Notes: generated by a model from the letters alone, not told the origin. DNA of 64,000 bases from Bradyrhizobium vignae (GCF_004114425.1 NZ_RDQF01000008.1:1-64000), one strand, 5' to 3'; shown: positions 43,340 through 52,895, counted from the stretch's first letter. A program made the numbers and translations.

Positions 43340-44298
43340 AGGGCATAAGCCTCTGTTTTACAAAAGATTTCGCGGCTTCTCTTCCCAGTCTATTGCTCCA
43401 GACCGCGAATAGAATCGCATTTGGGCGCATCCCCGCTTCTTGATCCTGCATATCTCGATCGCGCGTTAGTCCCTTTGCCTGGTCGTGTCTTCGGTGGACC
43501 AACTGCGCGCCGGGAAAATCACGATTTGCGCGTGAGGCAGTGGCCTCGCCAACCCTAGACATCGGCCGGCTCTCATCGCGGACAACTCACCGGACCCGAA
43601 CTCGCAACGTGCGGCTGTGATTTTGCGAACGGATGCGCGCAGAGCAACGCCATCACGGTCTCCGCGGTGGGGGGCGCCGCGCCAACGGGTCGGCGGGATT
43701 CGCATCCTGACCTGGGCGCGGCGAACGGCACATGCGGCCTCGCAAGATCGCGGGGACTGTGCACGGCTGCTGCTCGATCGCGGCCCGGACGTTTGCACCC
43801 GCCACTATAGCGACAACGTCTATCCTCTGCGTTCGCCCAATGTGGTGACGCGCTCGGAAGGCGCGCCTCCGAAAAGCGCTAAAGCGCGCCGTTGCTGGAC
43901 GATGAGCTGAGCGGTGCAGCCGGCGTGTGCGGCATCCTCTTCGCAGACGGTCGCATCAAAGCGCGCGCGATGATCAGTCTCGACCGATTGCAAGGCTGCT
44001 TCGCGGAGGAGATTGCCGCCAATGCGTCTTTCAAGCCGGGATAAGTTGGCATCGTGATTTCTGTGCGGGCCGTAATCATCCGGTTTTGACACGGATTAAC
44101 CTCATGTGGTGAAAGCTCGATACACTTCTCTCGGTTGCGACGACGAGTTTGCGACGCGACGAAATCCGATGCCGGCAAATGACAGCGGATTGACTGGCGC
44201 CTCAGACGCAGACTTCGCGGAAATGCTGGGCGAGCGGCGGCGATTGGTTTGCTTCGCCGGGGCAGGCGCAGCGACCAAAGCCTATTGGAGGTTCAGTC
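43340..44298. other. Gene-poor stretch after tRNA-Leu
   Basis: About 950 bases with no gene I can support. Several short frames on both strands lack motifs and binding sites. The best is a 51-codon plus-strand frame at 43892-44044 that would need a TTG start; it reads LLDDELSGAAGVCGILFADG and ends ANASFKPG, with GC-rich third positions. Another at 44172-44333 runs into the next gene. Position directly behind a tRNA gene, lower gene density and decayed-looking frames suggest an insertion boundary or degraded genes, but I see no integrase or direct repeat. Confidence 0.4.
43892..44044 (+). CDS. Possible small ORF or gene fragment
   Basis: Fifty codons from a TTG, with GC-rich third positions and a plausible amphipathic ending (IKARAMISLDRLQGCFAEEI). 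There is no clear ribosome binding site, and a stop codon lies just upstream in frame, so it is either a very small gene or the 3' remnant of a larger one. I recognise no family. Confidence 0.25.
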   Translation: MLDDELSGAAGVCGILFADGRIKARAMISLDRLQGCFAEEIAANASFKPG

Positions 44299-45561
44299 GT
44301 GGTCCGCTTGCATGTCGAACGCTTCATTCGTAGCCGAACCGTCAGGCGATCCCTGGCGCTCGGCATCATCGCTCTGAGCGGATGGGCCCTGCTGCCGTAT
44401 GTGACCTACCGAATCGCTCCCTCCGCCTTCGTCAACGCCGAGCTCATGCGAGTGACTGCACCGATCGCGGGTCAGCTCGCGCCTGATCTTCCACGCAAAG
44501 GTGAATATTTCCAGCGCGCCCGGGTGGTGTCGCTGGTCGAGGCGCGTTCGCCGGATCGTCGGCACCTCATGGACCTCGATCAGCAGCTTGCCGTGTCCAC
44601 CAAACGCGCCGAGCTCGCACGTCGGCAACTTGAGGAAATCGCCGAGCTCGATCGCAAGCTCGGCGAGCGCAGTGAGGACTATCGTTTGGGGGCGATGGCG
44701 CGCCTCAGTCACGAGATCGGAGAAACGGAGGCTGAAAGAGGTGGCTGTCTCGCCGAGGCGCGGCAGCGGAACGATGTCGCGGGCCGGATGGAGAGGCTCG
44801 TTAAGCTCGGCATCAGCTCACAGATCCGTTCGGCCGAGGCCCAAGCGTCTCAGGAAGCAACTGCAACGCGGTGTCAGATGGCCGATGAGCGCCTGCAGCG
44901 CTTCAAGACCGAGTTGGCGGCGGCCGAGAAGGGCATTTATCTTCGCAGCGATGCCAATGACGTGCCTTATTCTCAGCAGCAGCGCGAGCGGCTTGTTCTC
45001 CGCCGCCAGGAGCTCGAGACGGACCTGCTGCAAAACAGCTCGCGTTCCGCGCAGCTGGCCGCTGAAATCGCAGAGGAGCGCGCTCGACTTGATCGCCTTC
45101 AACACTACGATCTATCGTTGCCCGCAGCCCATGTGGTCTGGTCGGTCGCGGCCAGTCCAGGCTCGATGGTCACGGAAGGGCAATCGGTCTTTGATTTTGC
45201 AGATTGCGAGCGCCGCTTCATCGTCGTTGAACTGCCCGAGCGCGATTTCGAGAAGATCAAGGCCGGAGATGCGGCGGCTGTCCGCCTGATCGGGAGTCGG
45301 GATTGGAAGACCGGCCAGGTCCGGCAAGTTCGCGGCTCGGCGGCATACGCCGATGATCGACTGCTCGCGGCTCGGGTGCAGCGGCCGGATCCCGGCAATA
45401 TTACCGTCGAGATCTCGTTGCCGCCCAACGAGACGGCGGCCGACCACAACGGCTCCTGCGATATCGGACGATTGGCCGAAGTTCGCTTCGAGCGCAGAGC
45501 CGATGGCCTGAAGCTGAAATGGCTGACTGCTCGGCTGGACCTCGACCAATCATCCCTGTGA
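44299..45561 (+). CDS. HlyD-like membrane fusion protein of an exopolysaccharide system (BgsB-like)
   Basis: 420 residues, GTG start at 44299 with GGAGG eight to twelve bases upstream. One N-terminal membrane anchor (about 17-38: RSLALGIIALSGWALLPYVT). Residues 50-75 hold a half-lipoyl hairpin (VTAPIAGQLAPDLPRKGEYF). Residues 90-270 form a long coiled coil with heptads rich in Glu, Arg and Ala. The second half-lipoyl and beta-barrel part follows (VVWSVAASPGSMVTEGQSVF). There is no PilZ domain, unlike Alg44. It ends 12 bases before a PilZ-containing GT2 synthase. The layout recalls the bgsBA mixed-linkage beta-glucan locus of Sinorhizobium, from memory. It would guide the polymer through the periplasm. 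Confidence 0.75.
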   Translation: MVRLHVERFIRSRTVRRSLALGIIALSGWALLPYVTYRIAPSAFVNAELMRVTAPIAGQLAPDLPRKGEYFQRARVVSLVEARSPDRRHLMDLDQQLAVSTKRAELARRQLEEIAELDRKLGERSEDYRLGAMARLSHEIGETEAERGGCLAEARQRNDVAGRMERLVKLGISSQIRSAEAQASQEATATRCQMADERLQRFKTELAAAEKGIYLRSDANDVPYSQQQRERLVLRRQELETDLLQNSSRSAQLAAEIAEERARLDRLQHYDLSLPAAHVVWSVAASPGSMVTEGQSVFDFADCERRFIVVELPERDFEKIKAGDAAAVRLIGSRDWKTGQVRQVRGSAAYADDRLLAARVQRPDPGNITVEISLPPNETAADHNGSCDIGRLAEVRFERRADGLKLKWLTARLDLDQSSL

Positions 45562-45573
45562 GCGAGAACTGCC

Positions 45574-47715
45574 GTGCAGGCCATGATTCTGCCTCTCTCT
45601 CAGCTGTTCGCGCCAATGCTGGGCGTCTTTGCGGCGATGTACCTGTTGGCGCCGACCTTTGCGGTCGCGCGCCCATGGGCGCGTATAGCGGTCTTCATCG
45701 CGGTATGGCTCGTCGTTGCCCGCTATCTCGAATGGCGTGTCTTCACAACGGTGCTGCCGGCAAGCGGGAGCTGGTATCAGGTCGGCTGGATCTGGTTCTG
45801 TCTCTTCGTTGAGCTCCTGACCTTCACGGATCAGTTTATTCTCTACCTGACCTTCCTACGCAGGACCGATCGACGCAGCGAGGCAGATCAGCACGAACGC
45901 CGGCTTCGCGGCCTGCTGCAGGATGAACTGCCCTCGGTCGACGTCTTCATTCCCACCTATGACGAGCCGCTCGATGTGTTGGAAAAGACCATCACGGGCG
46001 CACTATGTCTGGACTATCCCAACTTCCAGGTCTGGGTCCTGGATGACGGTCGCAGGCCCTGGCTCAAGGAACTCTGCGAACGCAAGGGGGCCGGTTATCT
46101 CACTCGTTCCGACAATTTGAATGCGAAGGCCGGTAATATCAATCATGCGCTGACGATGACGCATGGCGATTTCTTTGCGATCTTTGACGCGGACTTCGTG
46201 CCGCAGCGCAATTTCCTGATGCGCACAATGGGCTTCTTCGCCGATCCAAAGATCGCAATCGTTCAGAGCCCGCACGCCTTCTACAACGAGGACCCGATGC
46301 AGGCGAATCTCGGTCTGCACCGGCGACTGCCGGACGAACAACGATTCTTCTTCGATTGCATCATGCCTGCGCGCGACGGCTGGGATGGTGCCTTCTGTTG
46401 TGGGTCCAACTCCGTCACCCGTCGTGCAGCCCTCCGTACGGTCGGCGATTGCTTGCCGACCCAGTCCATCACCGAAGACATCCTGCTGACGCTGGTCCTG
46501 CTGCGCAAAGGGTACGTCACCCGTTATCTTTGCGAACCGCTGGCAATTGGCCTTGCGCCGGAAAGCCTTGGCGCGTTTTTCGTGCAACGGCAACGCTGGG
46601 CGCGCGGCGCGATCCAGACCCTGTATCTCGCCGCCGGGCCGCTCGGCCCCGGACTGAGCCTGATGCATCGGCTCCTCTTCTTTCCGACTCATTGGCTCTC
46701 ACTGGGCTTGCGGGCGCTCATGGTCGTGGTGGTTCCGATCGTCTTCATGTGGACTGGCCTTGCGCCTGTCGTCGAGGTCACCCCTGAATCGGTCTTCTAT
46801 TACTTGTTTCCCGCGATCCTGGCGCTCAACGGCGGTATTTCCTGGTTCGCGCCCCACGCGCACTTTCCGCTCGCTGCTCAGGTGTCGGCGACTATCCAGA
46901 GCTTCAAGATTCTGCCGACTGTACTCGGGACACTCGTCAAGCCGAAAGGGCATGCATTCAGGGTGACGCCGAAGGGAGCCGCCGCGCGCCGCACGACTTA
47001 TGCTGCAGATATCTTCTGGCTATCGGCGGCCCTGATGGCGTTGACGGTTGTCGGCCTCGTTCTGAACACCATCCCGGAATGGCGGATCATCGATCATCCT
47101 GCCGCTTTACCGATGGTCGCCTTCTGGTCCGTCGTGAACATCGTCGTGCTCTTCTTCGTCTGCATGACCTCGCTACAGGCGCGGATGGGGCGTTCCGAGG
47201 AGCGCTTCGAAGTCGACGAACCGGTCGTGATCCATACCGACGCTGGCGAGCTGCTTTCCGGGCGCATCAGCAACATCTCCCTTTCCGGCGCGGGCGTCTT
47301 GCTCGATTCCGGTCTCGAGTGCCCGCGCAACGGAGAACCGCTGCGCGTACACATCATGCAGGTGGGCTGGATCGAGGCGACGAGCGTGCAGCAACGAGAT
47401 CACTTCGTCGGACTGCAGTTCAGGTTGCCACAGTCGCTTGAACGAGACCTGTTGATTCGCAAGCTCTTCACCGTTGGCCGCCTGAAAGAGACCAGCGCTG
47501 TTGCTTGGTCGGTGAACACGACGATGCTCAAGAGCATCTGGTCAATGGCCGCGCCGTTGCCCCGGATTGAGACAAGTGGCGCAGCGTCTTCGTCGGCTGA
47601 GCGTCTGCCGGCCGAGAACCTCGTCATCCGGCCTCAACCGCGGATCGGCGATCTGGCACATCTCGCTGGAGTTCGAAACCTGCATCCGACAGGTTTCACC
47701 AGAACCTGGCCTTAG
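45574..47715 (+). CDS. Processive GT2 polysaccharide synthase with C-terminal PilZ domain (BcsA/BgsA-like)
   Basis: 713 residues (GTG at 45574; ATG at 45583 also possible). Two or more N-terminal membrane helices. The GT2 core (about 120-350) has all processive motifs: VLDDGR (Asp near 157), DAD at 205-207, TED at 300-302 and QRQRW at 338-342. Further helices lie at 370-530. A PilZ domain spans about 535-630, with RSEER at 540-544 (RxxxR) and NISLSG at 567-572 (NxSxxG), so cyclic-di-GMP binding looks intact. It polymerises UDP-sugars into a beta-glucan-type chain. There is no bcsB, bcsC or bcsZ nearby, which separates it from a standard cellulose operon. Confidence 0.88.
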   Translation: MQAMILPLSQLFAPMLGVFAAMYLLAPTFAVARPWARIAVFIAVWLVVARYLEWRVFTTVLPASGSWYQVGWIWFCLFVELLTFTDQFILYLTFLRRTDRRSEADQHERRLRGLLQDELPSVDVFIPTYDEPLDVLEKTITGALCLDYPNFQVWVLDDGRRPWLKELCERKGAGYLTRSDNLNAKAGNINHALTMTHGDFFAIFDADFVPQRNFLMRTMGFFADPKIAIVQSPHAFYNEDPMQANLGLHRRLPDEQRFFFDCIMPARDGWDGAFCCGSNSVTRRAALRTVGDCLPTQSITEDILLTLVLLRKGYVTRYLCEPLAIGLAPESLGAFFVQRQRWARGAIQTLYLAAGPLGPGLSLMHRLLFFPTHWLSLGLRALMVVVVPIVFMWTGLAPVVEVTPESVFYYLFPAILALNGGISWFAPHAHFPLAAQVSATIQSFKILPTVLGTLVKPKGHAFRVTPKGAAARRTTYAADIFWLSAALMALTVVGLVLNTIPEWRIIDHPAALPMVAFWSVVNIVVLFFVCMTSLQARMGRSEERFEVDEPVVIHTDAGELLSGRISNISLSGAGVLLDSGLECPRNGEPLRVHIMQVGWIEATSVQQRDHFVGLQFRLPQSLERDLLIRKLFTVGRLKETSAVAWSVNTTMLKSIWSMAAPLPRIETSGAASSSAERLPAENLVIRPQPRIGDLAHLAGVRNLHPTGFTRTWP

Positions 47716-47833
47716 CCGGTCGGCGGCGATGCGGTCAGCCGCCTTCTACGTTCTGCCACAAACCTCAACCGAAAATGGGCAAACCCGTCATAGCCCGACT
47801 CGTCTTGGGTTTCAGGAGTGGAGGGAATATCTC

Positions 47834-49738
47834 TTGGCCGATCACCGCCGCGATGTTCGCCAAGGGCGTCTGACGTTCTGGGCATCCGTATTTGTGGCGG
47901 TCGCCTGCGCGGCGATTGTCGCACTCAGTGGCTGGCGGGAGTGGTCCTCGCGACAAGCGACGCTAAAGAACTCCGAAACGGACATGGCCAATCTGGCCCG
48001 ATCGCTGACGCAACACGCGGACGACACCTTCGAGCTCACGGACACCGTTCTCAATGTTCTGGTTGGCCAGCTCGAACTCGAGGGAACCGGTCCTGCGGCA
48101 ATTGCCAAGATTCAGGCCTTTCTTTCCCGGCGCAAGGCAGCGAATCGAATTCGGGCGGTGTTCATCTATGACGAGACCGGACGCTGGCTCGCAACCAGCG
48201 AGCCTCTGGACTTCGCCGGTCTCAACAACAGCGATAGGGAGTATTTCCAGCATCATCGCGCCGTGGATGACCGGAGAACCTTCATTGGACATCCGGTGAA
48301 GAGCCGATCGGGCGGGCAATGGATCATCACCGCGTCAAGGCGCTTCAATCACCCCGACGGCAGTTTTGCGGGGGTCGCCCTTACGACGATCGACGTTGAC
48401 TTTTTTCTGCAGTTTTATGCCGGATTCGACGTCGGCCCGAATGGTTCGATCGCGCTGGCTGCTGCTGATGGCATTGTGCTCGCACGCAGCCCCGACAACG
48501 GATACACGGGCCGCGATCTGTCTGGTGCACCGCTGTTCAGGAACCTCCACGAGCGGCCGGCTGCGGGCGCCTACTACTTCACCTCGCCTCTCGACGGGGT
48601 TCGGCGCCTGAGCTTTTATCAACGGAGCACCCGCTACCCTGTTCTCGTGGTTGCCACGGAATCCGAAGAGGACGTCTTGGCTCCCTGGCGCAGATCCGCT
48701 CTGGGGCGCATGGCTGCAGTCCTGGGACTGACAGGAGGGCTGGCGGTTGCAGGGCTCCTGCTGGTGCATCAATTGCACCAGCGGCAAAAGATGGCCGCAG
48801 CCCTGGTCGCCAAGGAGGCAGATTTTCGCCTCCTTGCAGAGGAGTCGGGTGATATGGTGATGCGCATCGCGATCGACAGGCGGATCCTCTATGCGTCGCC
48901 ATCCAGCGCTCGGGTTCTTGGCTGGGCTCCGAATGAGTTGGTGAACACGTCAATTCTCGCCGGGATCAATCCCGCGGACTTGGCACGTGTTGAGCAAACG
49001 ATCTCCGCGCTGATGAAGGGCGAAGCCGAAGAGGCGAGAATTGCATATCGCACCCGTCATCGCGAGAGAAGTGAGGTCTGGATCGAAACTGCGCTGCGCG
49101 TCACCAGGAATCAGCAGAGTGCAGACATCGACGGCGTAGTGGCGATCTCGCGCGACATGACCGAGCATAAGGACCTGGAGGATAAGCTGTCGGCTCTCGC
49201 GACTTCGGATGGCCTGACGGCGTTGGCAAATCGCAGGCACTTCGACGAGCGGCTGACGGCGGAATGGGATCGGGCCAGGCGCGACGGAACGCCTTTATCG
49301 CTATTGCTGATCGACGTCGATCATTTCAAGAGCTTCAACGATCAGTACGGCCATCAAGCCGGCGACGCGTGTCTTCGCTCGATCGCCAGGGTCCTGGGCG
49401 AGTACGCCAGACGCCCGGCAGATCTGGCGGCGCGTTATGGTGGCGAGGAATTCGCCTTGCTGTTACCGAACACCGATGCAGGCGGTTGCCAGCAGGTCGG
49501 CGAGCAAATTCGGCAAGCGATCCACGAACTCGGCATCCTCCACGCGCTCAACCCGCCGTCCAAGCAAGTCACTGTGAGCATTGGCGGCGCAACACATGTG
49601 GCGCTGACCGACAGGGCGGATTGCGCGTCATTAATAGCGGCTGCGGATAAGGCGCTTTACGCCGCCAAGGACAGCGGGCGCAACGGCCTTGTGATGTCAG
49701 GGCAAATCATCGCGTGGCCCGGCTCGATACGGGCTTGA
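47834..49738 (+). CDS. Membrane diguanylate cyclase: periplasmic sensor, PAS, GGDEF
   Basis: 634 residues from a TTG at 47834, chosen because GTGGAGGG lies nine bases upstream; ATG at 47729 is the alternative. TM1 is at about 15-35. A CACHE-like periplasmic domain (about 36-285) includes TGRWLATSEPLDFAGLNNSD. TM2 is near 290-312 and a PAS domain at about 325-445. The GGDEF domain has the active site RYGGEEF and an intact inhibitory RxxD (RPAD) five residues before GGEEF. It should make cyclic-di-GMP under product inhibition. It follows the PilZ-containing synthase and is the obvious local source of its activator. Confidence 0.85.
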   Translation: MADHRRDVRQGRLTFWASVFVAVACAAIVALSGWREWSSRQATLKNSETDMANLARSLTQHADDTFELTDTVLNVLVGQLELEGTGPAAIAKIQAFLSRRKAANRIRAVFIYDETGRWLATSEPLDFAGLNNSDREYFQHHRAVDDRRTFIGHPVKSRSGGQWIITASRRFNHPDGSFAGVALTTIDVDFFLQFYAGFDVGPNGSIALAAADGIVLARSPDNGYTGRDLSGAPLFRNLHERPAAGAYYFTSPLDGVRRLSFYQRSTRYPVLVVATESEEDVLAPWRRSALGRMAAVLGLTGGLAVAGLLLVHQLHQRQKMAAALVAKEADFRLLAEESGDMVMRIAIDRRILYASPSSARVLGWAPNELVNTSILAGINPADLARVEQTISALMKGEAEEARIAYRTRHRERSEVWIETALRVTRNQQSADIDGVVAISRDMTEHKDLEDKLSALATSDGLTALANRRHFDERLTAEWDRARRDGTPLSLLLIDVDHFKSFNDQYGHQAGDACLRSIARVLGEYARRPADLAARYGGEEFALLLPNTDAGGCQQVGEQIRQAIHELGILHALNPPSKQVTVSIGGATHVALTDRADCASLIAAADKALYAAKDSGRNGLVMSGQIIAWPGSIRA

Positions 49739-49749
49739 ATGGCAACTCA

Positions 49750-49800
49750 GCCCAAGTCTCCTGGTTGCCCAAGTCTCCTGGTCGCCCAAGTCTCCTGGTC
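49750..49800 (+). repeat. Three direct copies of a 17-base unit
   Basis: GCCCAAGTCTCCTGGTT, GCCCAAGTCTCCTGGTC and GCCCAAGTCTCCTGGTC follow one another without spacers (49750-49766, 49767-49783, 49784-49800). Only the last base varies. The array lies in the gap between the convergent cyclase and protease genes, 12 bases after the cyclase stop. Recent tandem duplication or slippage is likely. Confidence 0.85.
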
Positions 49801-49827
49801 CAGGCCTTTTCCAGCGGACGTTGGCTA

Positions 49828-50985
49828 CTACTCCGGATTTATAGGTGGACGCTGCCGCGGCTCGCGTGGGAGCTGGTCCAAGGTCACGCTCAATATACTT
49901 TGCTTTCCGGCGCGAACCATCGCGAGCTGAGCTGAGGAGCCGGGTGCCATAGCGTGGATCTTCTTTGTCAATTCGGAGGCGCTCCTGACCGCATCTCCTT
50001 CTACCTTCGTGATGACGTCGCCGCTTCGCAAGCCGGCCTTCGCCGCGGAACCATTGGTTTGAACGTTTGTCACGATCGCACCGTGAAGATCGTCGGCACC
50101 GAGGCTGTCGGAGATCTCGGGGGTCACTGATTGGACTTCGACCCCTATCGACCCGCGTGTTACGGTACCCTTCTCCTTCAGTTGGGGTATCACGCTCCTG
50201 ACCGTTTCGGCTGGGATGGCAAATGCAACGCCCGCCCAGCCACCCGATAGAGAAAGGATCATACTGTTCACGCCAATGACATCGCCGTTGGTGTCGAGAG
50301 TTGGCCCGCCCGAATCGCCGCTGTTGATCGGTGCGTCAATCTGAAGGAAGCCGTCGGTCGGACCATTCTCGATTTCGCGTTCGCGGGCCGAGACGATGCC
50401 CGCCGTGACTGTTCCACCAAGCCCGAATGGATTGCCCGCGGTGAGCACCCAGTCACCGACGCGTGGTGATTGTTCCGCCACCTTCACGTAGCCAAAGTCG
50501 GTGCGGCCGTCGACCTTGATGAGGGCCAGATCACTGAGCGGGTCCCTCCCGATCACCTTTGCCGAGTAGGTTTTCTTGTCGGTCGTGCGGATCTCGGCAG
50601 TACCGTTGTCCTTGACGACATGGCTGTTGGTCACGGCGTAGCCGTCCGGAGAGATGAAGAAGCCCGATCCGATTGCAATCGTTTCGCGTACGTTCGGGTC
50701 TTTTTCGGAGGGTTTCGAGGCCTGCGCGTCGGGGGTATCTTCATCTGGCATATCGCTGAACGGCAGATCTGGCACAATTTGCTCAGGTTCGGCAGATTTC
50801 GAGATGACACCAATGACCGCCGGCTGAACTCTCTCAGCGATCTCAGCGAAAGTATTGGGCGCTCCATCCGACTTCGGCTCGGCAGGCGCGGTACTAACCG
50901 TCAGGGCCGCTAGTGCGACCATGCTGATCGCAGATGTTCGAAGGTGGGCGTGAATCAGTTTTCGTAACGCCAAGTCCATTTTCAT
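49828..50985 (-). CDS. HtrA/DegP-type periplasmic serine protease, one PDZ domain
   Basis: 385 residues from ATG at 50985; the longer frame to 51381 has no coding signs. Signal peptide 1-36 (ISMVALAALTVSTAPA). The trypsin-like domain carries the triad: His in TNSHVV, Asp in DLALIKVD and Ser in INSGDSGGP. A linker rich in Asp/Pro (about 70-95) precedes it. A single PDZ domain spans about 285-375 (NGSAAKAGLRSGDVITKVEG). DegP has two PDZ domains and DegS-like proteins have one. It degrades or refolds envelope proteins under stress. It is convergent with the diguanylate cyclase gene. Confidence 0.9.
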   Translation of the reverse strand: MKMDLALRKLIHAHLRTSAISMVALAALTVSTAPAEPKSDGAPNTFAEIAERVQPAVIGVISKSAEPEQIVPDLPFSDMPDEDTPDAQASKPSEKDPNVRETIAIGSGFFISPDGYAVTNSHVVKDNGTAEIRTTDKKTYSAKVIGRDPLSDLALIKVDGRTDFGYVKVAEQSPRVGDWVLTAGNPFGLGGTVTAGIVSAREREIENGPTDGFLQIDAPINSGDSGGPTLDTNGDVIGVNSMILSLSGGWAGVAFAIPAETVRSVIPQLKEKGTVTRGSIGVEVQSVTPEISDSLGADDLHGAIVTNVQTNGSAAKAGLRSGDVITKVEGDAVRSASELTKKIHAMAPGSSAQLAMVRAGKQSILSVTLDQLPREPRQRPPINPE

Positions 50986-51278
50986 AGCTCTTCCGTTGTC
51001 TGGCTCTCTGCTTCGATCGCCGGCTGTCGTGTCTTGCAAAGCTGTGCTCTCAAGGAGATGGTGCGCCTTGGCTCGCCGAAATCGCCTACTGAGTACATTG
51101 CGGCTGCGGCAGCTTGTTAGTTGCTCCGCATGTGGCGACCTTCCTTCTTGGTCGCCTCTGAAATGCCTCGCAGGGCATCCTGGCCTCGCAACGACCGAGA
51201 TCGGTAAGCGCCACCTTCCGCCCAACGACAAGCTGAGCCAAAGGTTTCTTCTATCGTCCGCGAACAGTCCGTTCCTGG

Positions 51279-51515
51279 TTGGACCGGGCGGAGCCCACGC
51301 GCCGCCAGGAAAGTTCACGCCGAACTCCGCCATCTGCATTTGCCGACCGTGAAGGCCCAGCAGAGCCGCCCCCTCCGCCAAAGGACCCCTATCCGGCGGA
51401 GAAGGCGAGGGGCGGAGAGATCATTCTTCGCACGCCAGCGAGAAGAGCAATCTTCCTGGCGGGGCTCATCGGCGCCGTGATTCTGGCGATACTCTCTCTC
51501 GTACTGGCCCGGTAG
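51279..51515 (+). CDS. Small single-pass membrane protein
   Basis: About 78 residues if translation starts at TTG 51279; no ATG is available in frame. The last 35 residues look genuine: a charged KARGGEIILRTPARR segment followed by one helix (IFLAGLIGAVILAILSLVLA). Similar short proteins ending in one helix after an EIILR segment are common in Bradyrhizobium. The Pro-rich residues before it (PPPPPKDPYPAEK) also fit that family. The true start is uncertain. Function unknown. Confidence 0.6.
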   Translation: MDRAEPTRRQESSRRTPPSAFADREGPAEPPPPPKDPYPAEKARGGEIILRTPARRAIFLAGLIGAVILAILSLVLAR

Positions 51516-51572
51516 GTGGCAAGCGCTTGATCGAGCCCGCATTCGGCGACGCTCGCGTCGGAGATGCGGCAA

Positions 51573-52895
51573 CTAAGCGCTTCCTGTGGCCTTCGAGCGG
51601 CGCAGGAGCTCAGTGACTTCCTGATCCGAGGTTTGGCCGAAATCCCTGTAATGCATGCCCACCGCAAAGAACGGATCGGGGCTGACGAGACAGATGATCT
51701 CGTCCACCTCCGCACTGAGATCGGCAAGCGAGTCGCGGGGAGCCAGCGGCACTGCAAGTACGAGATGGCCGGGCTTCGACCTTGCCAGCGCCCTGAGCGC
51801 GGCTTTCACCGTTCCGCCCGTCGCGATCCCGTCGTCGACGACGATCGTGGTGCGCCCGGCAATCTCCGGCGGCGGTTCGCCGTCGCGGTAAAGCTGCCGG
51901 CGGCGTTCGATTTCGGCGAGCTGGCGGGCGGTCTCGGCCTCTAAGTAGGCCGTGCTCGGCTGGATCTCGCGCAGGATCTCCTCATTGAGCACGACCTGCG
52001 GATGAGCGCCATCGACGACCGCGCCGAGCCCGAGTTCCTCGTGTCCCGGCGCCCCGATCTTGCGCACCAGCACGACGTCCAGTTGGGCGTGCAGCGCTCG
52101 CGCAATCTCGAACGCGACGGGCACGCCACCGCGCGGCAGGGCAAGCACGATCGCGCCGCTGTCTCTGAACTTCGTCAGCGCCGAGGCCAGCCGGCGGCCG
52201 GCGTCTCGCCGGTCGGCAAAAACCAAATGATCATCCGTTACGGCGTCCGAGCGCCGCGAAGGCAGAAACCGGCGGAACCAGCGGATGGCGTGTTGCGTCA
52301 CCTGTTCGAGCGCACCAGGCTCTTCGAACAGGTGCGTCGCCTCCGGCACGATCACGAGGTCCTTTGCGCAGGACAGCTCCGCAAAGGCTGAACGGTTGAG
52401 CGGGATCACCGGCAGATCGGCGCCGCCGACGATCAACAGGGTCGGCGCGGTGACGGCGTGCAGCGCCTCGCCAGCCAGGTCCGGGCGGCCGCCGCGCGAA
52501 ACCACCGCCGCGACGTCCGGTCGGCCGGCAGCCGCGACCAGCGCAGCCGCAGCACCCGTGCTCGCGCCGAAATAGCCGATCGGAAGCGCTGCGAGCTCCG
52601 GCCTGTCGCGGGTCCAGTCCGCGGCCTCCGTGAGTCGCGATGCCAATAGCGGGATGTCGAACACGTGGCCTCGATCGCGCTCCTCCTCCGGGCTGAGCAG
52701 ATCGAGCAGCAGCGTGGCGAAGCCCGCTTCACGCAGCGCCGCAGCGACCTGGTTGTTGCGCGGACTGAGGCGGCCACTGCCGCTGCCGTGGGCAAAAATC
52801 ACGATGGCGATCGCGCCTTGCGGCAGGCCCAAAATGCCGGCGAGACGGTGCGGACCGACAACCACTTCGCCGAGCTCGTCGCGCGCGCTTGCCAT
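51573..52895 (-). CDS. Fusion of dienelactone-hydrolase-like and phosphoribosyltransferase domains
   Basis: 440 residues. Residues 1-215 are an alpha/beta hydrolase: oxyanion region FAHGSGSGR, nucleophile S112 in GYFGASTGAA, Asp in VGGADLPV and His in EATHLFEEPG near 197. Residues 230-440 are a type I phosphoribosyltransferase: an LPRGGVPVAFEIA start and the PRPP loop TIVVDDGIATGGT near 375. The PRTase acceptor and hydrolase substrate are unknown. The ATG lies two bases after the stop of the erythromycin-esterase-like gene, so they are translationally linked. The fused order and pairing occur in several proteobacteria and lack an assigned role that I know of. Confidence 0.85.
   Translation of the reverse strand: MASARDELGEVVVGPHRLAGILGLPQGAIAIVIFAHGSGSGRLSPRNNQVAAALREAGFATLLLDLLSPEEERDRGHVFDIPLLASRLTEAADWTRDRPELAALPIGYFGASTGAAAALVAAAGRPDVAAVVSRGGRPDLAGEALHAVTAPTLLIVGGADLPVIPLNRSAFAELSCAKDLVIVPEATHLFEEPGALEQVTQHAIRWFRRFLPSRRSDAVTDDHLVFADRRDAGRRLASALTKFRDSGAIVLALPRGGVPVAFEIARALHAQLDVVLVRKIGAPGHEELGLGAVVDGAHPQVVLNEEILREIQPSTAYLEAETARQLAEIERRRQLYRDGEPPPEIAGRTTIVVDDGIATGGTVKAALRALARSKPGHLVLAVPLAPRDSLADLSAEVDEIICLVSPDPFFAVGMHYRDFGQTSDQEVTELLRRSKATGSA

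Noticed and set aside
49750..49800. CRISPR array
   Set aside because: Units are only 17 bases, contiguous and without spacers, and no cas gene is present.
52308..52318. Copy of the tRNA-Leu 3' end (CGAGCGCACCA) as an attachment site
   Set aside because: Only 11 bases match, it lies inside a conserved coding region, and no integrase is nearby; chance is sufficient.
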